From Verrucomicrobiaceae bacterium (GTDB taxonomy: Bacteria; Verrucomicrobiota; Verrucomicrobiia; Verrucomicrobiales; Verrucomicrobiaceae), in NCBI GenBank assembly GCA_016713035.1, contig JADJPW010000001.1:1240001-1304000 (forward strand): a stretch of DNA of 64,000 bases, in the 5' to 3' direction. Every line of letters begins with the position of its first letter. Position 1 is the first letter of the stretch. Below, in pieces: positions 44,693-53,028 of this stretch. Position numbers and translations under genes: made by a program. Below the pieces are notes generated by a model. The model had not been told where the DNA came from and searched no databases. It saw nothing but the letters and a program-made list of their open reading frames with translations.

Positions 44693-46465
44693 TTATTTAA
44701 ATTGGGGATGATTTTTGAGAGGCAGTTTGATCTCGAAGGGGTAGGCGAAGAGGTTTTCCGCAGCGCTGGTTTCGAGTTTTACGAGATAGGCGTCCTTGTT
44801 CGTATTGAAGTCCGTGACGCCGAAGTGCTCTAATTTGGCGATTTTGGCTGCATAATCGGTAACGACCTGCTGATCGCCCTCGCTATTCATGCGATAGAGG
44901 CCGCGGATACGCAGTTCATACTTCGGTTCAGTTGGAGCAGCGCCTTTGGATTTGCTTTTCGTTTCGGAGGCTGCGCTACCGGAGCTGGATTCTTCTTCGG
45001 AACCACCCCAGAGTGGCTGTGTGAGGGGTTTCCCGTCCTTCAATGGCTCGATGACGGTGAGCCATAGCACATCGTTGGAGAAAGACTGATTGAGATCATT
45101 GAGGAGACGAACCCACCAGGAGCGCTCATTGACGAGGGACTGGAGCTGACCACCACGCTGCACGAGTTCGGCTTGCTTGGCATCCAGGGCCTGGATTTGC
45201 AGACCGATCTGGATGAGACCGCCAGCCTCTGAATTGAGCTTTTGCTGACGTGCCTCGACGGCTTCCGTAGCTTTTTGATTCCAGAAAATCCCAGCTCCGA
45301 GGGCTCCGAAAAGGCAAAGACCAGCAACAATGAGCGCGGGAGCACGGCGTGAGGCATCACGGGCTGTGGCGATGGCATCAGGGACGAGATCGAGCTCGCA
45401 TGGACAGCCTCCACCTGAGCGCAAGGCGAGTCCGACTAGCTCACCCATGCTCGCGGAGGCGGCGCGGGCGGCTGCTTCGTTGGTTCCGCGATCAATTTGG
45501 ACGCCACGCAAGCTGTCAAAGATCTCTACGGGTAGCTTGAGCTTCTCAGCGAAGAATTCGTTTACGTATCCGGCTGCGGCACCACCACCTGCGAGGAGTA
45601 CACGGCGGGGAGCTGATCCGCCCTGTTGGGCTTTGTAGTAGTTGATGGTGCGCATCACTTCGCTGTGCAGGCGAGTCATGGAGTTGCGCATGACCTTGGA
45701 CATGGCGTTGATCGCCTCGTCTGGATGGTCCTCGACTGCTCCACCGAGGGCGACAAAGCCCTGAGAGCATTTCTGGGACTCGGCCTCATGAAAGGAGACA
45801 CCGAATTCCTTGGCGATCGCGTTGGTGACAGCAGCCCCACCTACGAGGAGGTTGCGAGTGAAGAAGCGGCCTTCTTCGGCAAAGATCAGGTTGGTGGAGC
45901 GTGCTCCGAGGTCGATGATGAGCACGGGCTCATCGGCATCAGGGTAGTTGTAGCGGAAGGCATTGTAGAGGGCGGCAGGCGCCAGATCGACCCCGACGGG
46001 CTTCACGCCACTATCGACGACTTGCTCATGGATTTCATTGAGCGCATCAGTCTTCATGGCGACGAGCACGACTTCCGTTTCGATAGAGCCGGGTTCGCTG
46101 ATGAATTCGTAATCCCAAGTGACCTCGTCGATGGGGAAAGGCACATTCTGTTTGGCCTCAAATTCGACGATTTGACCGACTTTATCGGCCGCGACGGGAG
46201 GCAGCTTCACAAAGCGAGTGAAGACGGTGTGTCCCGCCACGGTATACCAGGATGTTTGCCCTTTAATCTTCAGTTTCGCGACAAGCTCCTGCACGGCGAT
46301 GCGGAGCTGTGGCATACGACTGACATCGACACTAGGGTCGCCGTCCATATCGACTATGTCCTGACGCTTGAGGATTAGGTCTCCGCCGCCGGTCCTGCCG
46401 AAGACGGCCCCGCTGACGCGCTGGGAGCCTAAGTTGATGACTGCGATGCTTTTGGAGTCTGCCAT
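44693..46465 (-). CDS. Amuc_1101-family PilM-PilN-like fusion protein
   Basis: 590 aa. The first 350 residues are a PilM/FtsA-type actin-like ATPase: phosphate-1 at AVINLGSQRVSGAVFG (8-23), phosphate-2 at IIDLGARSTNLIF (183-195), adenosine motif at LLAGGGAAAGYVNEFF (290-305). A membrane helix at about 375-394 follows, then a PilN-like coiled coil and periplasmic domain. PilM and PilN, separate proteins in most type IV pilus systems, thus appear fused. I chose the ATG at 46463-46465 (MADSKSIAV); the ORF is open 129 bp further upstream. It follows the Amuc_1102-like gene with an 82-bp gap. Confidence 0.85.
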   Translation of the reverse strand: MADSKSIAVINLGSQRVSGAVFGRTGGGDLILKRQDIVDMDGDPSVDVSRMPQLRIAVQELVAKLKIKGQTSWYTVAGHTVFTRFVKLPPVAADKVGQIVEFEAKQNVPFPIDEVTWDYEFISEPGSIETEVVLVAMKTDALNEIHEQVVDSGVKPVGVDLAPAALYNAFRYNYPDADEPVLIIDLGARSTNLIFAEEGRFFTRNLLVGGAAVTNAIAKEFGVSFHEAESQKCSQGFVALGGAVEDHPDEAINAMSKVMRNSMTRLHSEVMRTINYYKAQQGGSAPRRVLLAGGGAAAGYVNEFFAEKLKLPVEIFDSLRGVQIDRGTNEAAARAASASMGELVGLALRSGGGCPCELDLVPDAIATARDASRRAPALIVAGLCLFGALGAGIFWNQKATEAVEARQQKLNSEAGGLIQIGLQIQALDAKQAELVQRGGQLQSLVNERSWWVRLLNDLNQSFSNDVLWLTVIEPLKDGKPLTQPLWGGSEEESSSGSAASETKSKSKGAAPTEPKYELRIRGLYRMNSEGDQQVVTDYAAKIAKLEHFGVTDFNTNKDAYLVKLETSAAENLFAYPFEIKLPLKNHPQFK

Positions 46466-46547
46466 GCTGAAGATGGAAAGAGGGTAGGCTAGGAGGAGGC
46501 GGGTGAAAGGACGCCAATAGAAGGGCGACGATGGGATTCGGGTAATT

Positions 46548-47189
46548 TTACTTCGTTTTTGCCTGCACGTCGTAATCACCAAAAAGGATGCCAAAAGGAG
46601 TCTCGGATTTCGCTTTGATCACATCGCTGCGGAAGGCGAAGTTGTCGGTTTTTTCCCACCAGATATTCCCAGAGGAGGGTTTCGGATTGCCGTCACCCGC
46701 GATGGTTTTGCCATCGGCGATGAATTCCACGCCCCAGCCGCTAATGTCTGCGGAGGTGAAATTATCTTTCTGCAAAATGGAACGGAGGTCAGCGGGAGCG
46801 ATGTAGGCCAGAGCGTGGCAAGTTTCGCCGGCCGGGACATTGGTGAGCGTTAGGGTGCTTTTGGCGGCTTCATATTTATTGTCCTTCGTGCGGGCATTGA
46901 AGACGAGATACAGATTCATTTGAAGGCCGCTGTAGCTGCCATTCCGACCACCCGCGTCTTGCGGAACCTTGATGTCGAATTCCACATCGACTTCGATCCA
47001 CTTTTTCGGACGCCAGCGCTTCATGTTGACGTTTCCGGCAGAGAAGTCTGGCGTCCCCTGCTCACCGACGACCACACGCTTGAGATCAACTTTGACCTGT
47101 GGGGACGTGGCAGGAGCCTGAGCTGCGGCTGGGATGGCCGATGCGATCAAGGAGAACGTAAGGAGGGCGCTTGCGAGGTGACGTTTCAT
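46548..47189 (-). CDS. Amuc_1102-family pilus-like protein
   Basis: 213 aa with a signal peptide (about 1-23, ending AIPAAA). The mature part is beta-rich and has no cysteine except one (GETCHALAY). KRWRPKKWIEVDVEFDIKVP in the middle is the best family landmark. It is the first gene of the five-gene run and has the position and size of Amuc_1102. No function is established beyond membership of the pilus-like cluster. Confidence 0.8.
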   Translation of the reverse strand: MKRHLASALLTFSLIASAIPAAAQAPATSPQVKVDLKRVVVGEQGTPDFSAGNVNMKRWRPKKWIEVDVEFDIKVPQDAGGRNGSYSGLQMNLYLVFNARTKDNKYEAAKSTLTLTNVPAGETCHALAYIAPADLRSILQKDNFTSADISGWGVEFIADGKTIAGDGNPKPSSGNIWWEKTDNFAFRSDVIKAKSETPFGILFGDYDVQAKTK

Positions 47190-47243
47190 TTTCGGGATTT
47201 AAGAAAGGATTAAATTTGTTTTATCAGCAAAGCATGATGCTCA

Positions 47244-48200
47244 TCAAGACTTGATTCGCAAAAAATCACGGAAGTAGTCCACCGTTTTTGTGATTCCCTC
47301 CTCAAATGACACTTTTGGCTCCCATCCGAGCAGCTTCCGAGCGAGGGTGATGTCCGGTTGGCGCACTTTCGGATCATCCTGGGGGAGTGGCTTTTCTACG
47401 ATGGGCTGATTGCTGCCTGTGATGCGCAAAATCGCCTCGCCGAACTGCCGGATGGTCATTTCCGCCGGATTTCCTATATTCACAGGCTCGTGGTATTTAC
47501 TCTGCGAGAGGCGGTAGATGCCGTCGATGAGGTCTGAGACGTAACAAAAGCTGCGTGTCTGGCTACCATCCCCGAATACGGTCAAGGGCCGCCCTTCCAG
47601 TGCCTGCCCGATGAAGGCTGGCACGACGCGTCCGTCATCGAGGCGCATGCGCGGTCCATAGGTATTGAAAATTCGCACAATCTTCGTGTCCATGTGATGA
47701 GCGCGGTGGTAGCCCATCGTCATTGCCTCAGCAAAGCGTTTCGCTTCATCATACACGCCGCGTGGGCCGATCGGGTTCACATTCCCCCAATAAGTCTCCT
47801 TCTGCGGATGCTCCAGCGGGTCACCATACGTCTCAGAAGTACTCGCGATCAAAAAGGTCGCTCCTTTTTCCTTCGCCAAGCCCAGCGTATTATGCGTGCC
47901 GAGAGAGCCCACTTTGAGAGTCTGGATCGGCAGTTTCAGGTAATCGATCGGGCTGGCTGGCGAGGCAAAATGGAAGACCAGATGCACATCTCCAGGCAGA
48001 TAGATGAAATTCGTCACGTCATGCTTGATGAAGTGAAAGTCTGGATTGCCCGCCAAATGGTCGATATTACGCGTATTTCCGGTCAATAAATTATCGATGC
48101 CTACCACACGGTAGCCTTCACCAAGTAAGCGGTCGGAGAGATGGGAACCCAGGAATCCGGCTGCACCGGTAACGACGGCTGTTTTCTTTTTGGAACTCAT
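47244..48200 (-). CDS. UDP-glucuronate decarboxylase-like SDR epimerase/dehydratase
   Basis: 318 aa from the ATG at 48198-48200. Extended short-chain dehydrogenase: NAD-binding VTGAAGFLGSHLSDRLL (about 9-25), the catalytic Tyr/Lys in GVYDEAKRFAEA with the Ser/Thr-rich STSETYGDP block before it, and FNTYGPRMRLDDGRVVP and GDGSQTRSFCYVSDLI later. These words are typical of UDP-xylose synthase, which converts UDP-glucuronate to UDP-xylose for surface glycans. It lies 54 bp downstream of nothing on its strand and is divergent from the His-rich protein gene. Other sugar specificities of the family cannot be excluded. Confidence 0.85.
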   Translation of the reverse strand: MSSKKKTAVVTGAAGFLGSHLSDRLLGEGYRVVGIDNLLTGNTRNIDHLAGNPDFHFIKHDVTNFIYLPGDVHLVFHFASPASPIDYLKLPIQTLKVGSLGTHNTLGLAKEKGATFLIASTSETYGDPLEHPQKETYWGNVNPIGPRGVYDEAKRFAEAMTMGYHRAHHMDTKIVRIFNTYGPRMRLDDGRVVPAFIGQALEGRPLTVFGDGSQTRSFCYVSDLIDGIYRLSQSKYHEPVNIGNPAEMTIRQFGEAILRITGSNQPIVEKPLPQDDPKVRQPDITLARKLLGWEPKVSFEEGITKTVDYFRDFLRIKS

Positions 48201-48394
48201 GTAGATAGGGGAAATAAAAATAGGGTGGGAGGCGGCGTAAATTCTGGAGCCATTCACCATTTGCGCAACCTCTCATCCTTCCCTCATCGCAGGAAAAGTG
48301 CAGCTAAAGCACAACCAAAGAGCCTTCTAAGCGTTTGATGAATCGAAGCGCCTGTCCACGGCCTCCATATCCATCACCATCCTCCATCAGAACC

Positions 48395-49249
48395 ATGAGA
48401 ACAAAGCCGCTCACTCTGCATCTCCTATTGCCGGGCCTCTGTGCCCTCAGCCTAGCCACACTAGGCGCACAGGATGCCCCACGCCCGCCTGAAGCCCCCC
48501 AACCTCCTCGTCAAGAAGGAGCCGAACGCGGACGCCCAACAGCCGAGCCACGCCGAGCTCCCCCTCCAGCACCTGAGACTCGCCGTGAGGAAGCCCGTCC
48601 AGCGCCAGCACCGCAACCACGCTGTGGAAGCGAATCGCCGCACCCTCAGCCAAATGCCCGACCTGAAGGCGAGCACAACCGTCATCAAAGCCCACGTGAA
48701 GAACATCGCCCAGAAGCACGCCGCGATGGTGATCGCGATCATCATCAGAGCCCACGCGAAGAACATCGCCCAGATGCACGCCGCGATGGCGACCACGGCC
48801 GTCATCAAGGCCCGCGTGATGGCCAGATGCACCCGCAAAACGGCCCGCGCGGCCCTCAGCCCCCGCAGAATGGCCCACAACGCCATGATGAACTCCGCCA
48901 CCATCGCGGTGACGGCCCAGATATGCGCTCTTCAGGCCCACGCCAGGGCTTCATGCATCGCGGAGGTCGGCGGGGTGGCCATGCGCAGCGTTTCGGACAT
49001 CATCGCGGCGGACCACGTCGCCCCTTTGCAGGTCGTCCACCGATGATGAGGGGCCGCCCCGGTCCCTTTGGCCCCCCTGCCCCGCGTTTTGGCCCTCGTG
49101 GCATGCAGCCTCCACATGCGATGGGCGGGCCAGACGGCCAGCCACATCGTCCGATGCCGCCCAAAGGCCCCAAAGGGCCACAAAGCGGCCAAAATCACCC
49201 CAAACACGGTCCTCGTGATTCTGGGCGTCCAGGCCCTGGTGGAGCCTAA
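48395..49249 (+). CDS. Secreted His/Arg/Pro/Gly-rich low-complexity protein
   Basis: 284 aa from the ATG at 48395 (MRTKPLTLHLLLPGLCALSL, a signal peptide ending LGAQ; an in-frame ATG 60 bp upstream is less likely). The mature part is extremely rich in His, Arg, Pro, Gly and Gln, with no folded-domain motif. It includes a 20-residue tandem repeat (HQSPREEHRPEARRDGDRDH and variant), then HRGGRRGGHAQRF and RPMPPKGPKGPQ. Such proteins may bind metals or polyanions at the cell surface, but that is speculation. A strong terminator follows at 49267-49301. Confidence 0.65.
   Translation: MRTKPLTLHLLLPGLCALSLATLGAQDAPRPPEAPQPPRQEGAERGRPTAEPRRAPPPAPETRREEARPAPAPQPRCGSESPHPQPNARPEGEHNRHQSPREEHRPEARRDGDRDHHQSPREEHRPDARRDGDHGRHQGPRDGQMHPQNGPRGPQPPQNGPQRHDELRHHRGDGPDMRSSGPRQGFMHRGGRRGGHAQRFGHHRGGPRRPFAGRPPMMRGRPGPFGPPAPRFGPRGMQPPHAMGGPDGQPHRPMPPKGPKGPQSGQNHPKHGPRDSGRPGPGGA
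48680..48830 (+). repeat. 60-bp tandem repeat inside the His-rich gene
   Basis: Two full 60-bp units (48680-48739 and 48740-48799) and part of a third. Each encodes the 20-residue HQSPREEHRP(E/D)ARRDGD unit. The units differ by several substitutions, so the array is not brand new. Confidence 0.75.
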
Positions 49250-49266
49250 AATTGGCTTTTTGACAC

Positions 49267-49301
49267 GGCAGGCAGCGGAAACGCTGCCTGCCTCTTTTTT
49301 T
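49267..49301 (+). terminator. Rho-independent terminator after the His-rich gene
   Basis: Perfect 11-bp stem GGCAGGCAGCG/CGCTGCCTGCC (49267-49277 with 49282-49292), GAAA tetraloop, then TCTTTTTTT. Textbook form. The convergent MFS gene ends just beyond at 49317. Confidence 0.88.
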
Positions 49302-49316
49302 GCCCCGCGACGCGGT

Positions 49317-50581
49317 TTACTCCGGCAGCTCTTCACCCTGCGTTTCTGGCAAAAAGGCTAAAAACAGCAACCCTAGCAAGAAAAAGGCCCCCAGGCAGGT
49401 AATCGCTACCCGCAGATCCAGCGTGGATTTCATCCAGGCCGAGAGCCAGATCAGCACGGGTGCGGCTAGCAGCCTCCCCGTATTGAAGCAAAAACCAGAG
49501 CCCGTCGCACGCAGATGCGTGGGAAAAAGGGCCGGGAAATACGCGGCATAGCCTGCATGGATACCCTGGGCGAAAAAGCCAAACACTGGCAGTAGCACCA
49601 GCAGCAGCCCATAACTACCCACATACGATGGCAGCCAGCAGACCACTGGCGTCATCACCAGTGCCGCCAGATGCATGACTAAAAGGTGCGCTTGCAGCCC
49701 CAGCGAGCACTCAGTGGCCCAAAGGCCAACATCCCAGCCCCTGCCCCCGCTGTTTGGATGAACCCAAAGGCGATTTTGGACTTACTCGCCCAGTCAGGAT
49801 CACCGGCACGCTTCAGATAATCCGCAGCGATGTCCTGCCCAGCCACTACCACTCCCCAAAACGTCGCTAGGCCCACCATGGCCAGCAAGGCCCCGAAAAC
49901 CGCCCGTGAGCGCCAGCGCGGCGATCCCAGCAGCTCCGTAAAACTCCCCATTTGTCCTGCTTTCACCGCACGGGCAGCCTTCCAGCTCTCTGGCTCCTTG
50001 ATGCTCAAGCGCACCCACAGCACGAGCAGCGCGGGCAACACACCGAGTAGGTAAGCCGTGCGCCATTGCGCCCCGACCCAGAGCCCAGCGGCAGCGGCCA
50101 GCCACAGACCAGCCACACTCGTCGCGTGAAAGATGCCACCGGCACGCTCGCGGGCCTCCTTCGGAAAAACTTCCGCTACCAGTGCGGCACCCACAGCCCA
50201 CTCACCACCCACACCCATCGCGACGAGGAACCGAAGCAGCCCGACCTGCCAGATCGCCTCCGCGTAGGCTGTGATCCCGGAGAAAACCGAGTAAAACAAA
50301 ATCGTCAGCGCCATGACCGGATTACGCCCCCACTTATCCGCCAGTGAGCTAAAGAGCAGGCCTCCAAAAGTCCCCCCCAGGAGGAAAATGCCCAGGAAAC
50401 GCTCTCCCCACACCTTCACCTGTGGATCATCTGCTGGCACCTTCAGTAGATCAGGCAGCATGTCCGCACGCGTCAGGTTATAGATCTGTCCTTCAAAAGC
50501 ATCAAAGACCCAGCCCAGCGATGCCACGAGGAGCACCAGCCATTGGTAGCGAGTGACGGAAGTGTACCATTTGTTATGCAT
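49317..50581 (-). pseudogene. MFS transporter, one-base frameshift
   Basis: A 12-helix major-facilitator transporter of about 421 aa when repaired. The first block (50581 to about 49685) holds helices 1-8 with the GRNPVMALTILFYSV and GVGGEWAVGAALVAEVFP landmarks of sugar or aromatic-acid type MFS. It ends RWGCKRTF and stops. The second block (49676-49317) holds helices 9-12 (AGYAAYFPALFPTHLRATGSGFCFNTGRL). Adding one T to the T4 run (AAAA at 49681-49684 on the plus strand) joins them as KRTFLVMHLAAL. Either a young pseudogene or a consensus error. Substrate unknown. Confidence 0.8.
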
Positions 50582-50629
50582 GGAGTTTTGTTCGCGGTTC
50601 TTGGTGAATCAAAGCGCTCTATCTCCTGC

Positions 50630-51901
50630 TCACACAGGCATCGTCGTCCCTGGTTTTGCCACAGGATACCAACCGTCCGCATCTGGTTTCACAGGCGGCT
50701 CTGTCGCCCAGGTGAGGTTATCTGGCACTAGGTTTTCCTGTGAGTTCATCACCTGCTCCCAGGTGATGACTTGGCCCGTGTAGGTGGCCATGCGGCCCAT
50801 GATGCCCATCAGCGTCGAGTGTGCAGCGTACTCTGCATCATTGCGCACCTTGCCCGTGCGGATGTTTTCAAAAAAGGCGTCGTGCTCAAGCTGGTGACCG
50901 ATTTCCTTATTCCGCACACGCTTCCCCCCAGGTGGCTGACCATGGATCAGGAAGCGTCCGCCATCCCCCAGGTCCGCACGCCCCTTCACGCCATGAAAGT
51001 GCTCACTGACCTGCCGCTGACACTTCCCACCGATCTGACAGCACTGACTCAGCAGGCGAAAGCCACTCTCATACTCAAACTCCACCGTGTGGTGATCAAA
51101 GATCGTCCCATTCTCCCGCCCACGCCGCTCCTGCCGTCCCCCCTGCCCTGTCGCACGCAGCGGCATCTTCCCATCGAGCACCCAGTTCGCCACATCGAGA
51201 TTATGACAATGCTGCTCTAGGATGTGATCCCCACTCATCCAGGTAAAGAAATACCAATTCCGAATCTGGTAATGCAGCTCGCTCTCACCCGCCTCCCGCG
51301 TCAGTCCTGGACGCGAGGTGCCATTCCAATACACGCGACCATACACCAGCTCACCGATCTCACCGCCTTGAAGACGCTGGACCATATCCTGATAGCTCGG
51401 CTGATAGCGGCGCTGGAAGCCCACACAGACGTTTAGGCTTCTCTTTTTCGCCTCCTGAGCAGCTGCGATCACACGCCGCGCCCCTTTCGCATCCACCGCC
51501 ACGGGTTTCTCCATGAACACATGCTTCCCAGCCTTCACCGCCTGCTCAAAGAGGAACGGGCGCGGCCCCGGTGGGGTCGTGATCAGCACCACATCCGCCA
51601 GCGCATACGCCTTCGCGTAATCCTCGAACTGCGTGAAGACCTGATCCTGCGGCACATCGACCTGTCCCTCATGTTTTCCCTTCAGAATATCCAGCGCAGT
51701 CTGCGCCTTACCCTCCAGCGGATCGACCAGCGCCACCAGCTTGATCGTCGAGCCCGCACTCAGTGCCTGTGAGCAGGCCCCCGTGCCGCGTCCCCCGCAG
51801 CCGATCAGTGCGATCTTGATCTCCCCTTCCCCCGAGGCAGCGAATGCATGCGTCGCAGCCGTCATGGCCGTCGAGGTAATGAAAGTGCGACGTGTGGTCA
51901 T
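50630..51901 (-). CDS. Gfo/Idh/MocA-family oxidoreductase with Tat-type signal
   Basis: 423 aa from the ATG at 51899-51901. It opens MTTRRTFITSTAMTAATHAFA, a twin-arginine-type leader. The NAD(P)-binding Rossmann fold reads IALIGCGGRGTGA and the family motif is VFMEKPVAVDA (the EKP block). The C-terminal half has DHILEQHCHNLDVANWVLDG and VEFEYESGFRLLSQC. Exported members of this family are numerous in Verrucomicrobia and Planctomycetes and act on sugars or sugar derivatives, often in polysaccharide breakdown. It begins a little downstream of nadA on the same strand; the following MFS gene could import the product, which is speculative. Confidence 0.85.
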   Translation of the reverse strand: MTTRRTFITSTAMTAATHAFAASGEGEIKIALIGCGGRGTGACSQALSAGSTIKLVALVDPLEGKAQTALDILKGKHEGQVDVPQDQVFTQFEDYAKAYALADVVLITTPPGPRPFLFEQAVKAGKHVFMEKPVAVDAKGARRVIAAAQEAKKRSLNVCVGFQRRYQPSYQDMVQRLQGGEIGELVYGRVYWNGTSRPGLTREAGESELHYQIRNWYFFTWMSGDHILEQHCHNLDVANWVLDGKMPLRATGQGGRQERRGRENGTIFDHHTVEFEYESGFRLLSQCCQIGGKCQRQVSEHFHGVKGRADLGDGGRFLIHGQPPGGKRVRNKEIGHQLEHDAFFENIRTGKVRNDAEYAAHSTLMGIMGRMATYTGQVITWEQVMNSQENLVPDNLTWATEPPVKPDADGWYPVAKPGTTMPV

Positions 51902-52069
51902 AGAGATCAAAGAATGCCAGGAGCATGACGTGCCGGAAGCAGAAATGTTTCCACAGCGAGCCCCCAACCTCAAAGAAACCCTCCACAGCATTTTTTACCA
52001 TGGCTGAGTTTGATAGCCGCCTGCGATGAGTGTGCAGAAGGGAGAAAACCTGTAACCTGGAAAGGCGGT

Positions 52070-53002
52070 TTAGGATTTGCTCAACTCAAGCATCCGCAGA
52101 ATCGGCTTTTCAGCGCGGGATCGGAGCTCCTCGGGCATTTCGACGGTGGGGGAGAGGTCGCGGAGGGCGTCGTGGAGCTTTTGGAGGGTGTTGAGCTTCA
52201 TGTAACGGCAGTCAGCGCAGGCGCAGTGGCCGGTGGGACCAGGGATGAAGGTCTTTTCTGGCACTTCACGCTCTAAGCGGTGCAGCATGCCACTCTCGGT
52301 GACGATGATGAAGGTGCTAGCAGGGCTGCTTCGGCAGTAGTGGACCATTTTTTCGGTGCTGCACACTTCATCGGCGAGGATGCGCACGGCGTAGGTACAT
52401 TCAGGGTGAGCGACGACTTTGGCATCCGGGTGCTGGTCTTTGATGGCCTGGATGCTGTCACGAGTGAATTCGACATGGACATAGCAGGAGCCCTTCCAGA
52501 GGTCCATTTTGCGTCCGGTCTGCTCCATGACCCAGGAGCCAAGATTTTGATCTGGGACGAAGAGGATGGGCCGATCCTGCGGTGCGGCCTGGACGATTTT
52601 GACTGCGTTGCCACTGGTGCAGATGCAGTCGCTGAGGGCTTTCACATGACCGCTGCAGTTGATGTAGGCGATGACGTAGTAGTTTTTGGCGGCGTTGGCC
52701 TTCAGGAAGGCTTCGAGCTGCGGTCCTGGGCAGCTCTGCTCCAGGGAGCAGCCTGCATCACGGTCAGGTAAAATGACGGTTTTGCTCGGGTTGACGATTT
52801 TGGCTGTTTCGGCCATGAAATGCACGCCACAGAAGGCGATGACGTCTGCGGCGGTGTCTTTGGCTTTGTAGGCGAGACCGAGTGAGTCGCCCACGAAGTC
52901 GGCGATTTCCTGGATGGCCTTGTCCTGGTAGTTGTGGGCGAGGATGACGGCGTTGCGCTCTTTTTTGAGGCGGAGGATTTCGGTGCGGAGGTCAGCAGGC
53001 AT
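52070..53002 (-). CDS. nadA: Quinolinate synthase
   Basis: 310 aa. Condenses iminoaspartate with dihydroxyacetone phosphate to quinolinate, the precursor of NAD. Landmarks are VILAHNYQDKAIQEIADFVGDSLGLA near the start, VIAFCGVHFMAETAKI, YINCSGHVKALSDCICTSGN, VAHPECTYAVRILADEV and the C-terminal GHCACADCRYMKLNTL. The cysteines that hold the 4Fe-4S cluster are present. It is directly downstream of the pyruvate dehydrogenase E2 gene (26-bp gap), probably co-transcribed. No nadB or nadC lies in the window. Confidence 0.95.
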   Translation of the reverse strand: MPADLRTEILRLKKERNAVILAHNYQDKAIQEIADFVGDSLGLAYKAKDTAADVIAFCGVHFMAETAKIVNPSKTVILPDRDAGCSLEQSCPGPQLEAFLKANAAKNYYVIAYINCSGHVKALSDCICTSGNAVKIVQAAPQDRPILFVPDQNLGSWVMEQTGRKMDLWKGSCYVHVEFTRDSIQAIKDQHPDAKVVAHPECTYAVRILADEVCSTEKMVHYCRSSPASTFIIVTESGMLHRLEREVPEKTFIPGPTGHCACADCRYMKLNTLQKLHDALRDLSPTVEMPEELRSRAEKPILRMLELSKS

Positions 53003-53028
53003 ACGATGATGGTCGTGGAGGTCGAGGG

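Noticed and set aside
48660..48830. Possible CRISPR-like array in the 60-bp repeats
   Set aside because: The units are contiguous, in frame and encode protein; there are no unique spacers.
49317..50581. Two separate membrane proteins
   Set aside because: Helices 1-8 and 9-12 of a single MFS transporter, joined by restoring one base at 49681-49684.
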